A DNA stretch of 64,000 nt from Aureispira sp050633105. Its GTDB lineage: Bacteria > Bacteroidota > Bacteroidia > Chitinophagales > Saprospiraceae. The first letter of the stretch is position 1. Each line of letters begins with the position of its first letter. The notes below the pieces were generated by a model. That model saw only the letters and a list, made by a program, of their open reading frames with translations, had not been told where the DNA came from and made no database searches. The stretch lies in assembly GCA_050633105.1 (NCBI GenBank), contig JBOEFW010000016.1, forward strand, positions 1-64,000. The letters run 5' to 3'. A program made the position numbers and the translations under genes. Positions 16,972-25,650 of this stretch are shown piece after piece.

Positions 16972-18591
16972 CTAATGCTTAAAGTGGCGTGTTCCTGTAA
17001 AGACCATCGCTACATTGAGGTTATCACAAGCAGCAATAACTGATTTGTCACGAATAGAACCACCAGGTTGTACCACTTTACGAATGCCTTCTGCTGCCGC
17101 CAATTCTACATTATCAGCAAAAGGGAAAAAGGCATCAGAAATCAACCAAGCATTCGACAATTCTTGTGCTACATACGCTTCAAAACCTTCCGCTGCTCCT
17201 GTATATTCCTTCTGTAAATTCTCCCGACTTTTCTCAATAGAAAGTTTGGTGGCAATTAAGCGGTTAGGTTGTCCTGCTCCCATTCCCAGCAATTGGGCAT
17301 AGCCATCTTTGAAACGTACAATAGCAATGGAGTTCGATTTGATGGTTTTGATGGCGCGTAAGCCAAACTCAATCAACGCTTGCTCGACCGATAAATCAGC
17401 CGTTGTTGCAGTAACAACGTCTAATTTTGTGTGCAACTCATTATCGGTATCTTGTGCCAATAAACTACCATTGAGGTAACGATAATCCACCGATGTATCT
17501 AATACCGCTGCATCAAACTGAATGATGCGTAGGTTTTTATGCTGTTGCAAATAAGCCAAGGCATCTTCTGTAAAAGCAGGCGCAACCACTACTTCTACAA
17601 ACTTGCGTTTACTTTTATCTGCATTGTCCAATTCAAAGAACTGCACGGTCTCTAAAGTCACTTTTCTATTAAAAGCGATAATGGAACCAAAGGCAGAAAT
17701 TGGATCCCCTGCCCAAGCTAGACGCAATAAATCCGCTTGGTCGTCTCCTTCACACAATCCACAAGGGTTGCTGTGTTTGATGACAGCACAAGCAGGGCGT
17801 ATCGCTTCTCTAATGGACTCAATGGCACCATTGATGTCTAAAATATTATTAAACGACAAGGCCTTACCATGCAAAACATTCATATCATACAAAGAGGCCG
17901 CTGGCCCTGTTTGGCGATAGAACTGTGCTTTTTGGTGGCTGTTCTCTCCATAACGCAAGACTTTGCCTTGTTCAAAACGCAGACGTAAGGAAGCAACATC
18001 TTCTTCTTTGTCCATTGTGGTTGCAATCAGCGCATCATAATCCGCGGTATGGTTGAAGGCGCTTGTCATCATTTTCTTACGAAAAGCATAACTAGTCGCC
18101 CCTTCATTGGCCTTTAATTCTTCGCTCAATGCCGCATAATCGCTAGGCTGTGTGAGTGTTGTTACGTACTTGAAATTCTTGGCAGCCGCACGAATCATCG
18201 TTGGGCCTCCAATATCAATGTTCTCAATCAACGTCTCAAAATCAGCGCCTTGCTTCAACACTTGCTCAAAAGGATACAAGTTGCACACCACCAAATCAAT
18301 GGCTTTAATATTTAAACCCGCTGCCTCTTCAGCATCTTTGACACGATCAAACAAAAGTGCCGACTCAATATTAAAAGAGATGGTTTTCATACGGCCACCA
18401 AAGGCTTCTGGATTACCTGTTACACTACTGATATCAGTAGTCACAATACCTGCGGCTTCCAACTGGCGCTGGGTACCTCCTGTAGAGATAATTTCGCAAC
18501 CTAACCCCACTAATGTTTGTGCTAATTCTACAACGCCTGCTTTGTCAGAAACGCTAATTAATGCCCGTTTAATAGGAACCAAAAGATCCAT
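16972..18591 (-). CDS. purH: Bifunctional AICAR transformylase / IMP cyclohydrolase
   Basis: This enzyme performs steps 9 and 10, formylating AICAR and closing the ring to IMP. The 539-residue protein has the MGS-like IMP cyclohydrolase domain first (RALISVSDKAGVVELA, ISTGGTQRQLEAAGI, NLYPFEQVL). The transformylase domain follows (RYGENSHQKAQFY, VIKHSNPCGLCEG, SDAFFPFADNVE) and ends with MVFTGTRHFKH. It begins a new transcription unit: 219 bases and a strong terminator separate it from purQ upstream. Confidence 0.96.
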   Translation of the reverse strand: MDLLVPIKRALISVSDKAGVVELAQTLVGLGCEIISTGGTQRQLEAAGIVTTDISSVTGNPEAFGGRMKTISFNIESALLFDRVKDAEEAAGLNIKAIDLVVCNLYPFEQVLKQGADFETLIENIDIGGPTMIRAAAKNFKYVTTLTQPSDYAALSEELKANEGATSYAFRKKMMTSAFNHTADYDALIATTMDKEEDVASLRLRFEQGKVLRYGENSHQKAQFYRQTGPAASLYDMNVLHGKALSFNNILDINGAIESIREAIRPACAVIKHSNPCGLCEGDDQADLLRLAWAGDPISAFGSIIAFNRKVTLETVQFFELDNADKSKRKFVEVVVAPAFTEDALAYLQQHKNLRIIQFDAAVLDTSVDYRYLNGSLLAQDTDNELHTKLDVVTATTADLSVEQALIEFGLRAIKTIKSNSIAIVRFKDGYAQLLGMGAGQPNRLIATKLSIEKSRENLQKEYTGAAEGFEAYVAQELSNAWLISDAFFPFADNVELAAAEGIRKVVQPGGSIRDKSVIAACDNLNVAMVFTGTRHFKH

Positions 18592-18620
18592 GTTGTTGTG
18601 TTATTTTGATTGATGGTTAT

Positions 18621-18662
18621 AAAAAAAATAGAGTCTGCTTGGATTGCTTCCGAGCAGACTCT
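18621..18662 (-). terminator. Terminator between purQ and purH
   Basis: On the minus strand AGAGTCTGCT (18662-18653) pairs with AGCAGACTCT (18639-18630), followed by A and eight T. It lies upstream of purH and downstream of purQ, so it either ends the purLQ transcript or attenuates read-through into purH. Confidence 0.8.
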
Positions 18663-18810
18663 AGATGGCCTAGACCATTGGCCTTGTAAAAACATTACAA
18701 GAGTAAAAATTATATTTTATTGTATTGGTACTGTGAAAGCCCGTTTTCATTGGTTAGCATTCAAGTAATAAGATAGCAACTGTTGTTCAATAAAGAGCTA
18801 CAGCTTTTTT

Positions 18811-19677
18811 CTAATTCGACTGCAAAGGTAACTTTTGCTGGCGGATGTGCTGTACAATATTGGTAAAAATTTGCAGCCCTTCTCCTTTTTCGTCGTGTTC
18901 TGGTTGTGTTCGTTTAATCTGTCCCCAATTGGGGTGATTATACAAACTCAAATACGCTTCTGGATGAGGCATTAAACCAAATACTTGCCCAGATGGATCA
19001 CTCAGTCCAGCACAGTTCAAAGTACTGCCATTAGGATTCGCAGGATAAACACTAACTGGTCGCCCTTCTGCATCGCAATACGTCAAGCAATTGAGCCCTT
19101 TGTCCACGACCGCTGTTTCTACTGTCTTATCCAACAACAACAACTTGCCCTCGCCATGACGAATCGGCAAAGCCATTTGTTGAATTCCTTTTAAGAAAGG
19201 CGTATTGGTTTGGTTATTCACTTTACAATAAACCCAGCGATCTTCAAAATGCCCTGAGTCATTTTGCGCTAAGGTCGCTTCTGCTTCTACTTGGCGGTTG
19301 GTATTGGGCAACAACCCCATACGTACCAACATTTGAAAGCCATTACAGACCCCCAAAATATATTTCCCTGCCGCTAAAAAGGTATTGATTTCATCCATCA
19401 ACACTTTTCCAGAAGGCAGTTTTTTGTATTTTATTTTATTAGAAACAACTTTACCTGAAGCCAAATCATCTCCAAAAGAAAACCCTCCAGGGAAATTGAG
19501 CAAATCATAGTCATGGATAGACACTTGCCCCGTTAATAAGCCATTTAGATGGACAATAACTGGTGTTGCTCCTGCCATCGTATAAGCAGCGGCCATTTCC
19601 TCTTCGCAATTGATGCCAAATCCAGTGATGATAAGCGCCTTTACAGGAGGCGTTGTAATACTGTTTTTTGTGTTCAT
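18811..19677 (-). CDS. purQ: FGAM synthase glutaminase subunit
   Basis: This subunit supplies ammonia from glutamine for step 4. The 288-residue class I glutamine amidotransferase has nucleophile Cys111 in LGVCNGFQMLVRMGLLP and the His238/Glu240 pair in GLMPHPEAYLS. NFPGGFSFGDDLASGK is the typical PurQ N-terminal segment. It is about 50 residues longer than B. subtilis PurQ. It follows purL by 26 bases, so the two subunits are co-expressed. Confidence 0.93.
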   Translation of the reverse strand: MNTKNSITTPPVKALIITGFGINCEEEMAAAYTMAGATPVIVHLNGLLTGQVSIHDYDLLNFPGGFSFGDDLASGKVVSNKIKYKKLPSGKVLMDEINTFLAAGKYILGVCNGFQMLVRMGLLPNTNRQVEAEATLAQNDSGHFEDRWVYCKVNNQTNTPFLKGIQQMALPIRHGEGKLLLLDKTVETAVVDKGLNCLTYCDAEGRPVSVYPANPNGSTLNCAGLSDPSGQVFGLMPHPEAYLSLYNHPNWGQIKRTQPEHDEKGEGLQIFTNIVQHIRQQKLPLQSN

Positions 19678-19703
19678 TGTATGCTTTGTTTGTCCTTTGA
19701 TTA

Positions 19704-22700
19704 TTATAAGATCAACCCTTCTGACCAGGCTTTCAATAATTTGTCGGTGCCTATTTGGATTAAGTTTTCCTGCTGGGCAGTCACCACCACTTGTTGTTGT
19801 TGTGTTACTTTTCCTAGTAAGAACGCCCGTTCTCCTAACACGGCTTCAAATGCGGCTTGATTTTCTGGGGCAACAGAAACCACCAAACGCGAGTGGGATT
19901 CAGAGAACAACTTAATGGTATTAGAAACCTTTCCTAAGGTTCCCAAATCAATTTGAGCGCCCAATTCTCCGCCAAAAGCAGATTCGGTTACGGCCACAGC
20001 CAAACCACCATCTGATAAATCATGACTAGAAGCAATCAAATTCGCTTCATTGGCTTTCATAATGGCCAAGTACAATGCTTTTGCACGTTCTTTTCTGACT
20101 TGAGGAACATTGGCTCCCAATTCTCCTAACAAACTATAAAACTCCGAACCACCTAACTCATTATAGGTTTCTCCTAATTGGTAAATCAAATCACCCGCTG
20201 CTTTGAACTCTGATGTAATCGATTGACGCACATCTTGCATCTTGGCAGTCATAGAATAAAGAATGGTAGGCGGTACAGATATTTTCTGTCCATCTGCCTT
20301 GAAATCATTCTTCATACTGTCCTTACCTGATGTCAATGGGATATCAAAGTAGGTCGCCATGTCATACAACGCTTGGCACATCTGCACCAACTTTGCTAGT
20401 TTTTGTTTGCCATCTGGGTTACTCTCAGGATGATAATCAGAATCTGGTACACAGAAATTATCATTCACCGACCAAAAAATACCATCTCCTGCTTCGGTAT
20501 TTGGCAAACGCCCTCCCGCAGAGATAATCTGGCGGATCGCTTCATCAAATGCCCCTGCTGACATTTCATAAGCATCAATGTCTCCGTATCTTGGCAAGAT
20601 ACCATTGGATACAGCAACTCCTTCATAACTGTCAAATCCAAAACGCAACACAGCTGCATCTTGAGGTGCTTTTCCTGCTGGGCCCATCAAAGGCTTCACA
20701 ATAGATTTTCCTTTCACCTCATGGTCATAACGACGAATGATAGAAGCTCTAGAACAAATGTTCAAGCTGCCCATCAATTGGAGGAGGGTTTTATTATAAT
20801 CTAAGTCACTGTTGAGGATAGGCTCCGATAAGTTGGGCTTTTTCCAAGCAGCTTGCATAACTTTTTGTGGATCACCTTCGTGTAAGAACACCATATCCAA
20901 GTAGGCTACTTGCTGCTCTTCATAACGAATGTCCAAAAAACCTGTATCTGTAAATTCGCCGATATCGGTCAATTCTACTTCCATAAAGGCCGCTAAATCG
21001 AACAAGGCTTTGCTGTGCTTGGGTTCAATTACCAAAGACATGCGCTCTTGCGATTCTGAAACAAAGATTTCCCAAGGCTTTAACCCTGCATATTTTAAAG
21101 GAACTTTCTCTAGGTCTACAACAGCACCACCAGAAATAGTGGCCAACTCTCCAATGGAAGAGGACAAACCACCTGCGCCATTATCCGTACTACATTTTAC
21201 CAATCCTTCCAAGCAAGCTTTGACTAAAAAATCAGCTACTTTCTTTTGAGTGATTGGGCTTCCAATTTGTACCGCAGAAGAAGGAGAATGCTCATCAATT
21301 TCTATGGAGGAAAACGTAGCACCATGAATGCCATCTTTTCCAACACGGCCACCAGCAACAACAATTCTATCGCCTGCATCAATTGGCTTCTCCCAAGACG
21401 GAGCGCCTTTATAATCATAAGGCATCAAGGCTCCTGTTCCACAATACACCAATGGTTTACCACTGTAGCGGTTGTCAAAAACAACAGAACCATTAACCGT
21501 TGGTACTCCTGATTTATTGCCTCCATCTTCAATACCCGCTACCACTCCTTCCATAATTTGGCGAGGATGCAATTGACCTGTTAATAAAGGTTGATCGTAA
21601 TTTGGATCGCCAAAACACAATACATTGGTATTGAACAAAAGGCGAGCGCCTCCTACTCCTGTAGCCAATGGATCGCGGTTGTTTCCTAAAATTCCAGTAA
21701 TGGCTCCACCATAAGGATCTAAAGCGGAAGGGGAATTATGGGTTTCCACTTTCCAAACAAACAATTGATTGTCAGTTGCTTTTACGACTCCTGCATTATC
21801 AGAAAAAACCTTCACTAACCAATCGTTGCCGTTAGCTTCTAGGCTTTCTTGTACTTTGCTGGTAGTACCTTTAATAAAGGTTTTAAACAAAGAATTAACG
21901 GTATGTTCCTCACCTGTTTGTTCATCTTTATAATGAATAACGGCATTAAATTCTTTGTGTTTACAGTGTTCTGACCAAGTTTGCCCTAAGATTTCTAGCT
22001 CACAATCGGTTGGTTCTTGTCCTAAACCAACTTCTTGACGCGCGTCTTGGGTCGTCTTAGCTTGATAATGTTGCACAATAGCTTTCATCTCTGCCAAATT
22101 CAAGGCCAAGACTTTTTTGCGAGAAAGCTCTAACAACGCGTCATCTGACAAATCTAGATTAACCGTTTCTACCGTCCGATCTGCTTCTAGGCGCACCTCT
22201 GGTACATAAGCCTCGATTCCCCAAGCATTGTTCTCCTGTTGGGCGTAAGTAAAATGATTAATGAGGGGATTCCCCAATAAGCGTTTGGCAATTTTTTCTA
22301 GTTGCTCTTGAGAAAGTTTGTTCTCAAAATAATACAAGCGTTGTGTAAAAATACGCTGTGTATGTACATCCGCATCCGTGTTGAAAAAATCCGCCCAAGC
22401 CATCTGTGCAGACATTCCTTCATCATCAGTTACGCCTGGCAACTGTGCCACTCCAATAAAGGACTGATACCCCTCTGGATGCTCCCAAGCGTTAATAATA
22501 ATTTTGTCCGTGACAACATCGCGAATACAGCGGTTGGCATAAGCCTCTAGCTGTTCTAAGCTACTGTCATACTTGATTGAAAATCGTTTGGCGGTTTTGA
22601 CCGCGCCAGTTTTAATACCGAGCTGCTGGGCAGCTTTTTGGGCAACTTGCTCGCCTTTGGTGTCTCTAATGTTTGACTTTAAGACAACTTGGATAGAGGC

Positions 22701-22706
22701 CGTCAT
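19704..22706 (-). CDS. purL: FGAM synthase, PurS-PurL fusion without a glutaminase domain
   Basis: The synthetase performs step 4, ATP-dependent amidation of FGAR. From ATG 22706 the protein is 1000 residues; ten extra codons from a TTG are unlikely. Residues 1-80 resemble PurS (IQVVLKSNIRDTKGEQVAQK, LGIKTGAVKTAKRFSIKY). The middle has LGQTWSEHCKHKEF, VKVETHNSPS-like VWKVETHNSPSALDPYGG and the VPTVNGSVVFD region. The second half repeats the AIR synthase fold (LTSGKDSMKND, SHDLSDGGLAVAVTES). The C-terminal glutaminase domain of the long, 1200-1300-residue form is absent and is encoded by purQ next door. The organisation is therefore intermediate between the three-gene PurSLQ system and the single-chain enzyme. 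Confidence 0.92.
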   Translation of the reverse strand: MTASIQVVLKSNIRDTKGEQVAQKAAQQLGIKTGAVKTAKRFSIKYDSSLEQLEAYANRCIRDVVTDKIIINAWEHPEGYQSFIGVAQLPGVTDDEGMSAQMAWADFFNTDADVHTQRIFTQRLYYFENKLSQEQLEKIAKRLLGNPLINHFTYAQQENNAWGIEAYVPEVRLEADRTVETVNLDLSDDALLELSRKKVLALNLAEMKAIVQHYQAKTTQDARQEVGLGQEPTDCELEILGQTWSEHCKHKEFNAVIHYKDEQTGEEHTVNSLFKTFIKGTTSKVQESLEANGNDWLVKVFSDNAGVVKATDNQLFVWKVETHNSPSALDPYGGAITGILGNNRDPLATGVGGARLLFNTNVLCFGDPNYDQPLLTGQLHPRQIMEGVVAGIEDGGNKSGVPTVNGSVVFDNRYSGKPLVYCGTGALMPYDYKGAPSWEKPIDAGDRIVVAGGRVGKDGIHGATFSSIEIDEHSPSSAVQIGSPITQKKVADFLVKACLEGLVKCSTDNGAGGLSSSIGELATISGGAVVDLEKVPLKYAGLKPWEIFVSESQERMSLVIEPKHSKALFDLAAFMEVELTDIGEFTDTGFLDIRYEEQQVAYLDMVFLHEGDPQKVMQAAWKKPNLSEPILNSDLDYNKTLLQLMGSLNICSRASIIRRYDHEVKGKSIVKPLMGPAGKAPQDAAVLRFGFDSYEGVAVSNGILPRYGDIDAYEMSAGAFDEAIRQIISAGGRLPNTEAGDGIFWSVNDNFCVPDSDYHPESNPDGKQKLAKLVQMCQALYDMATYFDIPLTSGKDSMKNDFKADGQKISVPPTILYSMTAKMQDVRQSITSEFKAAGDLIYQLGETYNELGGSEFYSLLGELGANVPQVRKERAKALYLAIMKANEANLIASSHDLSDGGLAVAVTESAFGGELGAQIDLGTLGKVSNTIKLFSESHSRLVVSVAPENQAAFEAVLGERAFLLGKVTQQQQVVVTAQQENLIQIGTDKLLKAWSEGLIL

Positions 22707-22754
22707 TTCTGTGTCTGTTGTTTTGATGAAAACCAATATGTTTATGGTGTACTT

Positions 22755-23837
22755 TTAGGCGTGGCGGTAGACAATACAGTTGGCGTGCATTCCTGCTCCG
22801 ACAGAAGCAAAAATAACAATATCCCCTTTGTTAATGCTGTGGCCATCCATAACACCCTTCATAATCAAATCTAGTACCGTTGGAACAGTAGCTGCGGAGC
22901 TATTTCCTAATTTGTGTACCACTAGAGGCATCATTTCCTCTGGGTAATCCTTGTAGCCATTCAACTCATACAAACGGCGTAGGATAATTTTATTCATTTT
23001 CATATTGGCTTGGTGCATGACAAATTTGTCTACATCTTCCAATTTTAAGCCTGCTTTTTCAAGGCATTCATTCATAGCATCAGGTACTTTGGTAACCGCA
23101 TAGCGGAATACTCCTTTGCCATACATACGAATGTATTGTCCTTCCGTCTCTAGCTTAAGCGAATCTCCCATTTTGAGATAATCTGCCTCTCCTAAACTAT
23201 CAGAAACGGTGATGTGTGATAAAACACCTGTTCTTGGTAACTCTTCTGTTTGCTCTACCGCTTCCAGAATAGCAGCTCCTCCACCATCAGCAAACAACAT
23301 CCCATCAATATCATGAGGGTCAGTCATTCTAGAAACAGTATCTGCTCCTACTACCAAAATACGTTTCACATCGCCTGATTGGATGTAGTAGTTGGCTTGA
23401 ATAAATGCTTGCACCCAACTCGGGCAACCAAACAAAATATCATAGGCCACACAACGAGAGTTTTTAATGCCTAATTTATGCTTTACTTTAGCCGCTAAAT
23501 TAGGTAGTAAGTCTGATTGGATGGTGCCAGAAGTTACATCTCCAAAGTTATGGGCAACAATAATATACTCTAAAGTTTCGGGATCAATGCCAGCATCTTC
23601 TATGGCTAGTTGAGCTGCTTGTGCCCCTAAATCAGAAGCTTTGACGCCTGGTTCTGCTACACGACGTTCTACAATTCCTGCTACTTCCTCAAATTTGGCA
23701 GTAATGGCAGGGTTTGTTTTTGTCATTAGCTCGTTGGCTTTGTTGAAAAAGGTACTATCCCAAAAAGCATCGTTTGCCTTTTTAATGGTGGGTAGTACAG
23801 AGCCGCTTCCTATAATCTTTGAGCTGTATTTTTTCAT
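22755..23837 (-). CDS. 3-oxoacyl-ACP synthase III (KAS III) family protein
   Basis: A 360-residue thiolase-fold enzyme from ATG 23837 (MKKYSSKIIGSGSVLPT). A longer frame from 23927 adds a non-conserved 30 residues and was rejected. The KAS III triad is complete: Cys138 in LFGCPSWVQ, His275 in MHQANMKMN and Asn312 in LGNSSAATVP. FADGGGAAILE is also typical. FabH starts fatty acid synthesis by condensing an acyl-CoA with malonyl-ACP, but relatives make other acyl products, so substrate and gene name are left open. It begins a run with purL 48 bases downstream, an unexpected partner for purine genes. Confidence 0.85.
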   Translation of the reverse strand: MKKYSSKIIGSGSVLPTIKKANDAFWDSTFFNKANELMTKTNPAITAKFEEVAGIVERRVAEPGVKASDLGAQAAQLAIEDAGIDPETLEYIIVAHNFGDVTSGTIQSDLLPNLAAKVKHKLGIKNSRCVAYDILFGCPSWVQAFIQANYYIQSGDVKRILVVGADTVSRMTDPHDIDGMLFADGGGAAILEAVEQTEELPRTGVLSHITVSDSLGEADYLKMGDSLKLETEGQYIRMYGKGVFRYAVTKVPDAMNECLEKAGLKLEDVDKFVMHQANMKMNKIILRRLYELNGYKDYPEEMMPLVVHKLGNSSAATVPTVLDLIMKGVMDGHSINKGDIVIFASVGAGMHANCIVYRHA

Positions 23838-24190
23838 AAAATTGTTGTTTGTAATCCTCTTTTTTGATGAATAGTGTAGATCGATTTCCTTATTAGGACG
23901 ATGGAATAGGTACTTGACCACTACCATGAGTCAGTTATTTTTTGCCTCTTCCTTCTAACAGGTGGTATATTCTACCTTTTATTATTTAACTATTCTTGTT
24001 TTTTCTTTAAGTTCCACACGCTAAAGTACTTCTTTGTTGAGAAATTTTAACTACCAATTTTCTATTTTAAAAGGCCACTTAGTGTGTTTCTATTCTTTAG
24101 AGGCTTTTTGAATTATTTAGAAATTGTTTGGAGACAGTGGTGATTCGATGCGTTTTCATTCGCTAACTTGTAACTCTAAAACAATTGTAA

Positions 24191-24224
24191 TAAAAAAAAG
24201 ACCACCTAGTAAAAGGTCGTCTTT
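24191..24224 (-). terminator. Terminator of purM
   Basis: On the minus strand AAAGACGACCT (24224-24214) pairs with AGGTGGTCTTT (24207-24197) with one mismatch and is followed by further T. It lies 10 bases after the purM stop, separating purM from the KAS III-purL unit. Confidence 0.75.
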
Positions 24225-24234
24225 ATTATTTCTT

Positions 24235-25314
24235 CTATTGGAAGTAGGATAAAACCCCTTCCGTAGTGTGCACATTAATACCTTTATTGGCTGTGATTTG
24301 TCCTGCTACCTGTACTTGATAACCTTTTTGTTCACCTAGTGTTAGAATAGCCTCTACTTGTTCCTCTTCTGCTACGATTAACATACCATTGCCCATATTC
24401 CAATAGAGATAAGCATCTTCTAAAGCTACATTCCCTAACTCCATTAAATGCTCCATAATTGGTAGAGGTTCAAATAGCTGGTGGAGCTCTGCGCCCAAGT
24501 CATTGGCTTTTAGTACACGCTGAAAATTATCAGCAATCCCTCCACCTGTAATGTGGACAATCCCTGATAAGGAGATTTTTTGGTCGTTGATGGCATTGAT
24601 GAAGGGAGTATAAATTAGAGAGGGCATCAAAAGTGCTTCTCCCCATGTTCTTCCATCTTCACACATTTCTTCGTGCCAAGCCTCTCCAAAAGTTGCCTCC
24701 ATAATACGGCGCACCAAAGAGAAACCATTGCTGCGGAAACCGCGAGCACGCAACGCCAAAACACAGTGTCCTGCTTGTACCGCTGTTCCATCAAAAGGTT
24801 GTGCTAGATTATCAGGCAATACACCAATTGCTGTTGAACACCAATTGAAGTGCATCCCTTCGCCATAACCACCGATTCGATTGCCCAATTCAGCGATTTC
24901 GCCGCCAGAAATACTGATTCCAGAGAAATCACAGGCAGCAGCTAGGCCTTCCATCAAACTATTAATCACATCTCGATCGAGGCGATTAACATCAATAATG
25001 TTAGAGATGTTGGTGGGTTCAAAGCCTGCAGTTGCTAAATCATCTGCTACCATTGCCACCAAATCAAAACCTAAGGTGTTGTAAATTTTGGTACGCTCTG
25101 CCAATTCAATTTTGGTTCCGATACCATCAGAAGCAATCCCGATGCGTTGTTGACCAAACTGTAGTAAGTTAGAGAATACACCATCCACTTTAAGCGCAGC
25201 TGCTCCAGCTTTATTCGCTCTATTTGGAAAAGTTTTTTTTGCCCAGCCAAAGGCATCTTTGGAACAGAGATTTCCAAGATCAATATCGAGGCCACTTTTC
25301 TTTTGGTTAGCCAT
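24235..25314 (-). CDS. purM: AIR synthase (phosphoribosylformylglycinamidine cyclo-ligase)
   Basis: This enzyme performs step 5, ATP-dependent closing of the imidazole ring. The 359-residue protein carries the PurM signatures GIASDGIGTKIELAERT, DLVAMVADDLATAGFEPTN (usually VNDLLVQGAEP in enterobacteria), ISGGEIAELGN, LRARGFRSNGFSLVRRI and HITGGGIADN. It is monocistronic, ended by its own terminator. A TACCTTTG box lies 140 bases upstream, in the region shared with the divergent guaB. Confidence 0.92.
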   Translation of the reverse strand: MANQKKSGLDIDLGNLCSKDAFGWAKKTFPNRANKAGAAALKVDGVFSNLLQFGQQRIGIASDGIGTKIELAERTKIYNTLGFDLVAMVADDLATAGFEPTNISNIIDVNRLDRDVINSLMEGLAAACDFSGISISGGEIAELGNRIGGYGEGMHFNWCSTAIGVLPDNLAQPFDGTAVQAGHCVLALRARGFRSNGFSLVRRIMEATFGEAWHEEMCEDGRTWGEALLMPSLIYTPFINAINDQKISLSGIVHITGGGIADNFQRVLKANDLGAELHQLFEPLPIMEHLMELGNVALEDAYLYWNMGNGMLIVAEEEQVEAILTLGEQKGYQVQVAGQITANKGINVHTTEGVLSYFQ

Positions 25315-25454
25315 TTTAATTAAAGGGATAAAAAGCGTGAAATAGATAATGAAGTTGTTGAGACAGGTTATACCCTATCATCCAATTACTCCTTGTTATA
25401 AAGTTTTTATGCTTTATGGAACCCTTAGGTTCTCAAACTTCCTCAATCAAAGTG

Positions 25455-25462
25455 CAAAGGTA
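25455..25462 (-). promoter_or_regulatory. Candidate -7 box for purM
   Basis: TACCTTTG on the minus strand matches TAnnTTTG. No good TTG is seen 19-21 bases further upstream. It would give purM a leader of about 135 bases. It sits in the 336-base region from which purM and guaB diverge. Confidence 0.4.
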
Positions 25463-25640
25463 GTATTTTTACTAGAAATCGTGTATTGCTTGTCTAATTT
25501 ATTCTTTCTCTACTTTCTGAGGTCTCTTTTTTGTCTACTCTATTTTAAATAACTATTAAATCTGACGATTTAGAAAGCGATATTTTGGATTCCGCTAATA
25601 AGCACTTACTTTTGCTTGCAATTTTTTCCAAACCACTTAA

Positions 25641-25648
25641 TATCTTTG
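25641..25648 (+). promoter_or_regulatory. -7 box directly abutting the guaB start
   Basis: TATCTTTG ends two bases before ATG 25651. TTG at 25616-25618 is 22 bases upstream of the box, slightly longer than usual. A transcript from this promoter would begin at or just after the start codon. Confidence 0.5.
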
Positions 25649-25650
25649 CG

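Noticed and set aside
23838..23927. 30-residue N-terminal extension of the KAS III protein
   Set aside because: The family starts at the KKYSSKIIGSGSVLP segment; the extension is not similar to any KAS III N-terminus.
25585..25650. 22-residue N-terminal extension of GuaB
   Set aside because: GuaB proteins begin at the segment encoded from ATG 25651, and the extension would run through the promoter.
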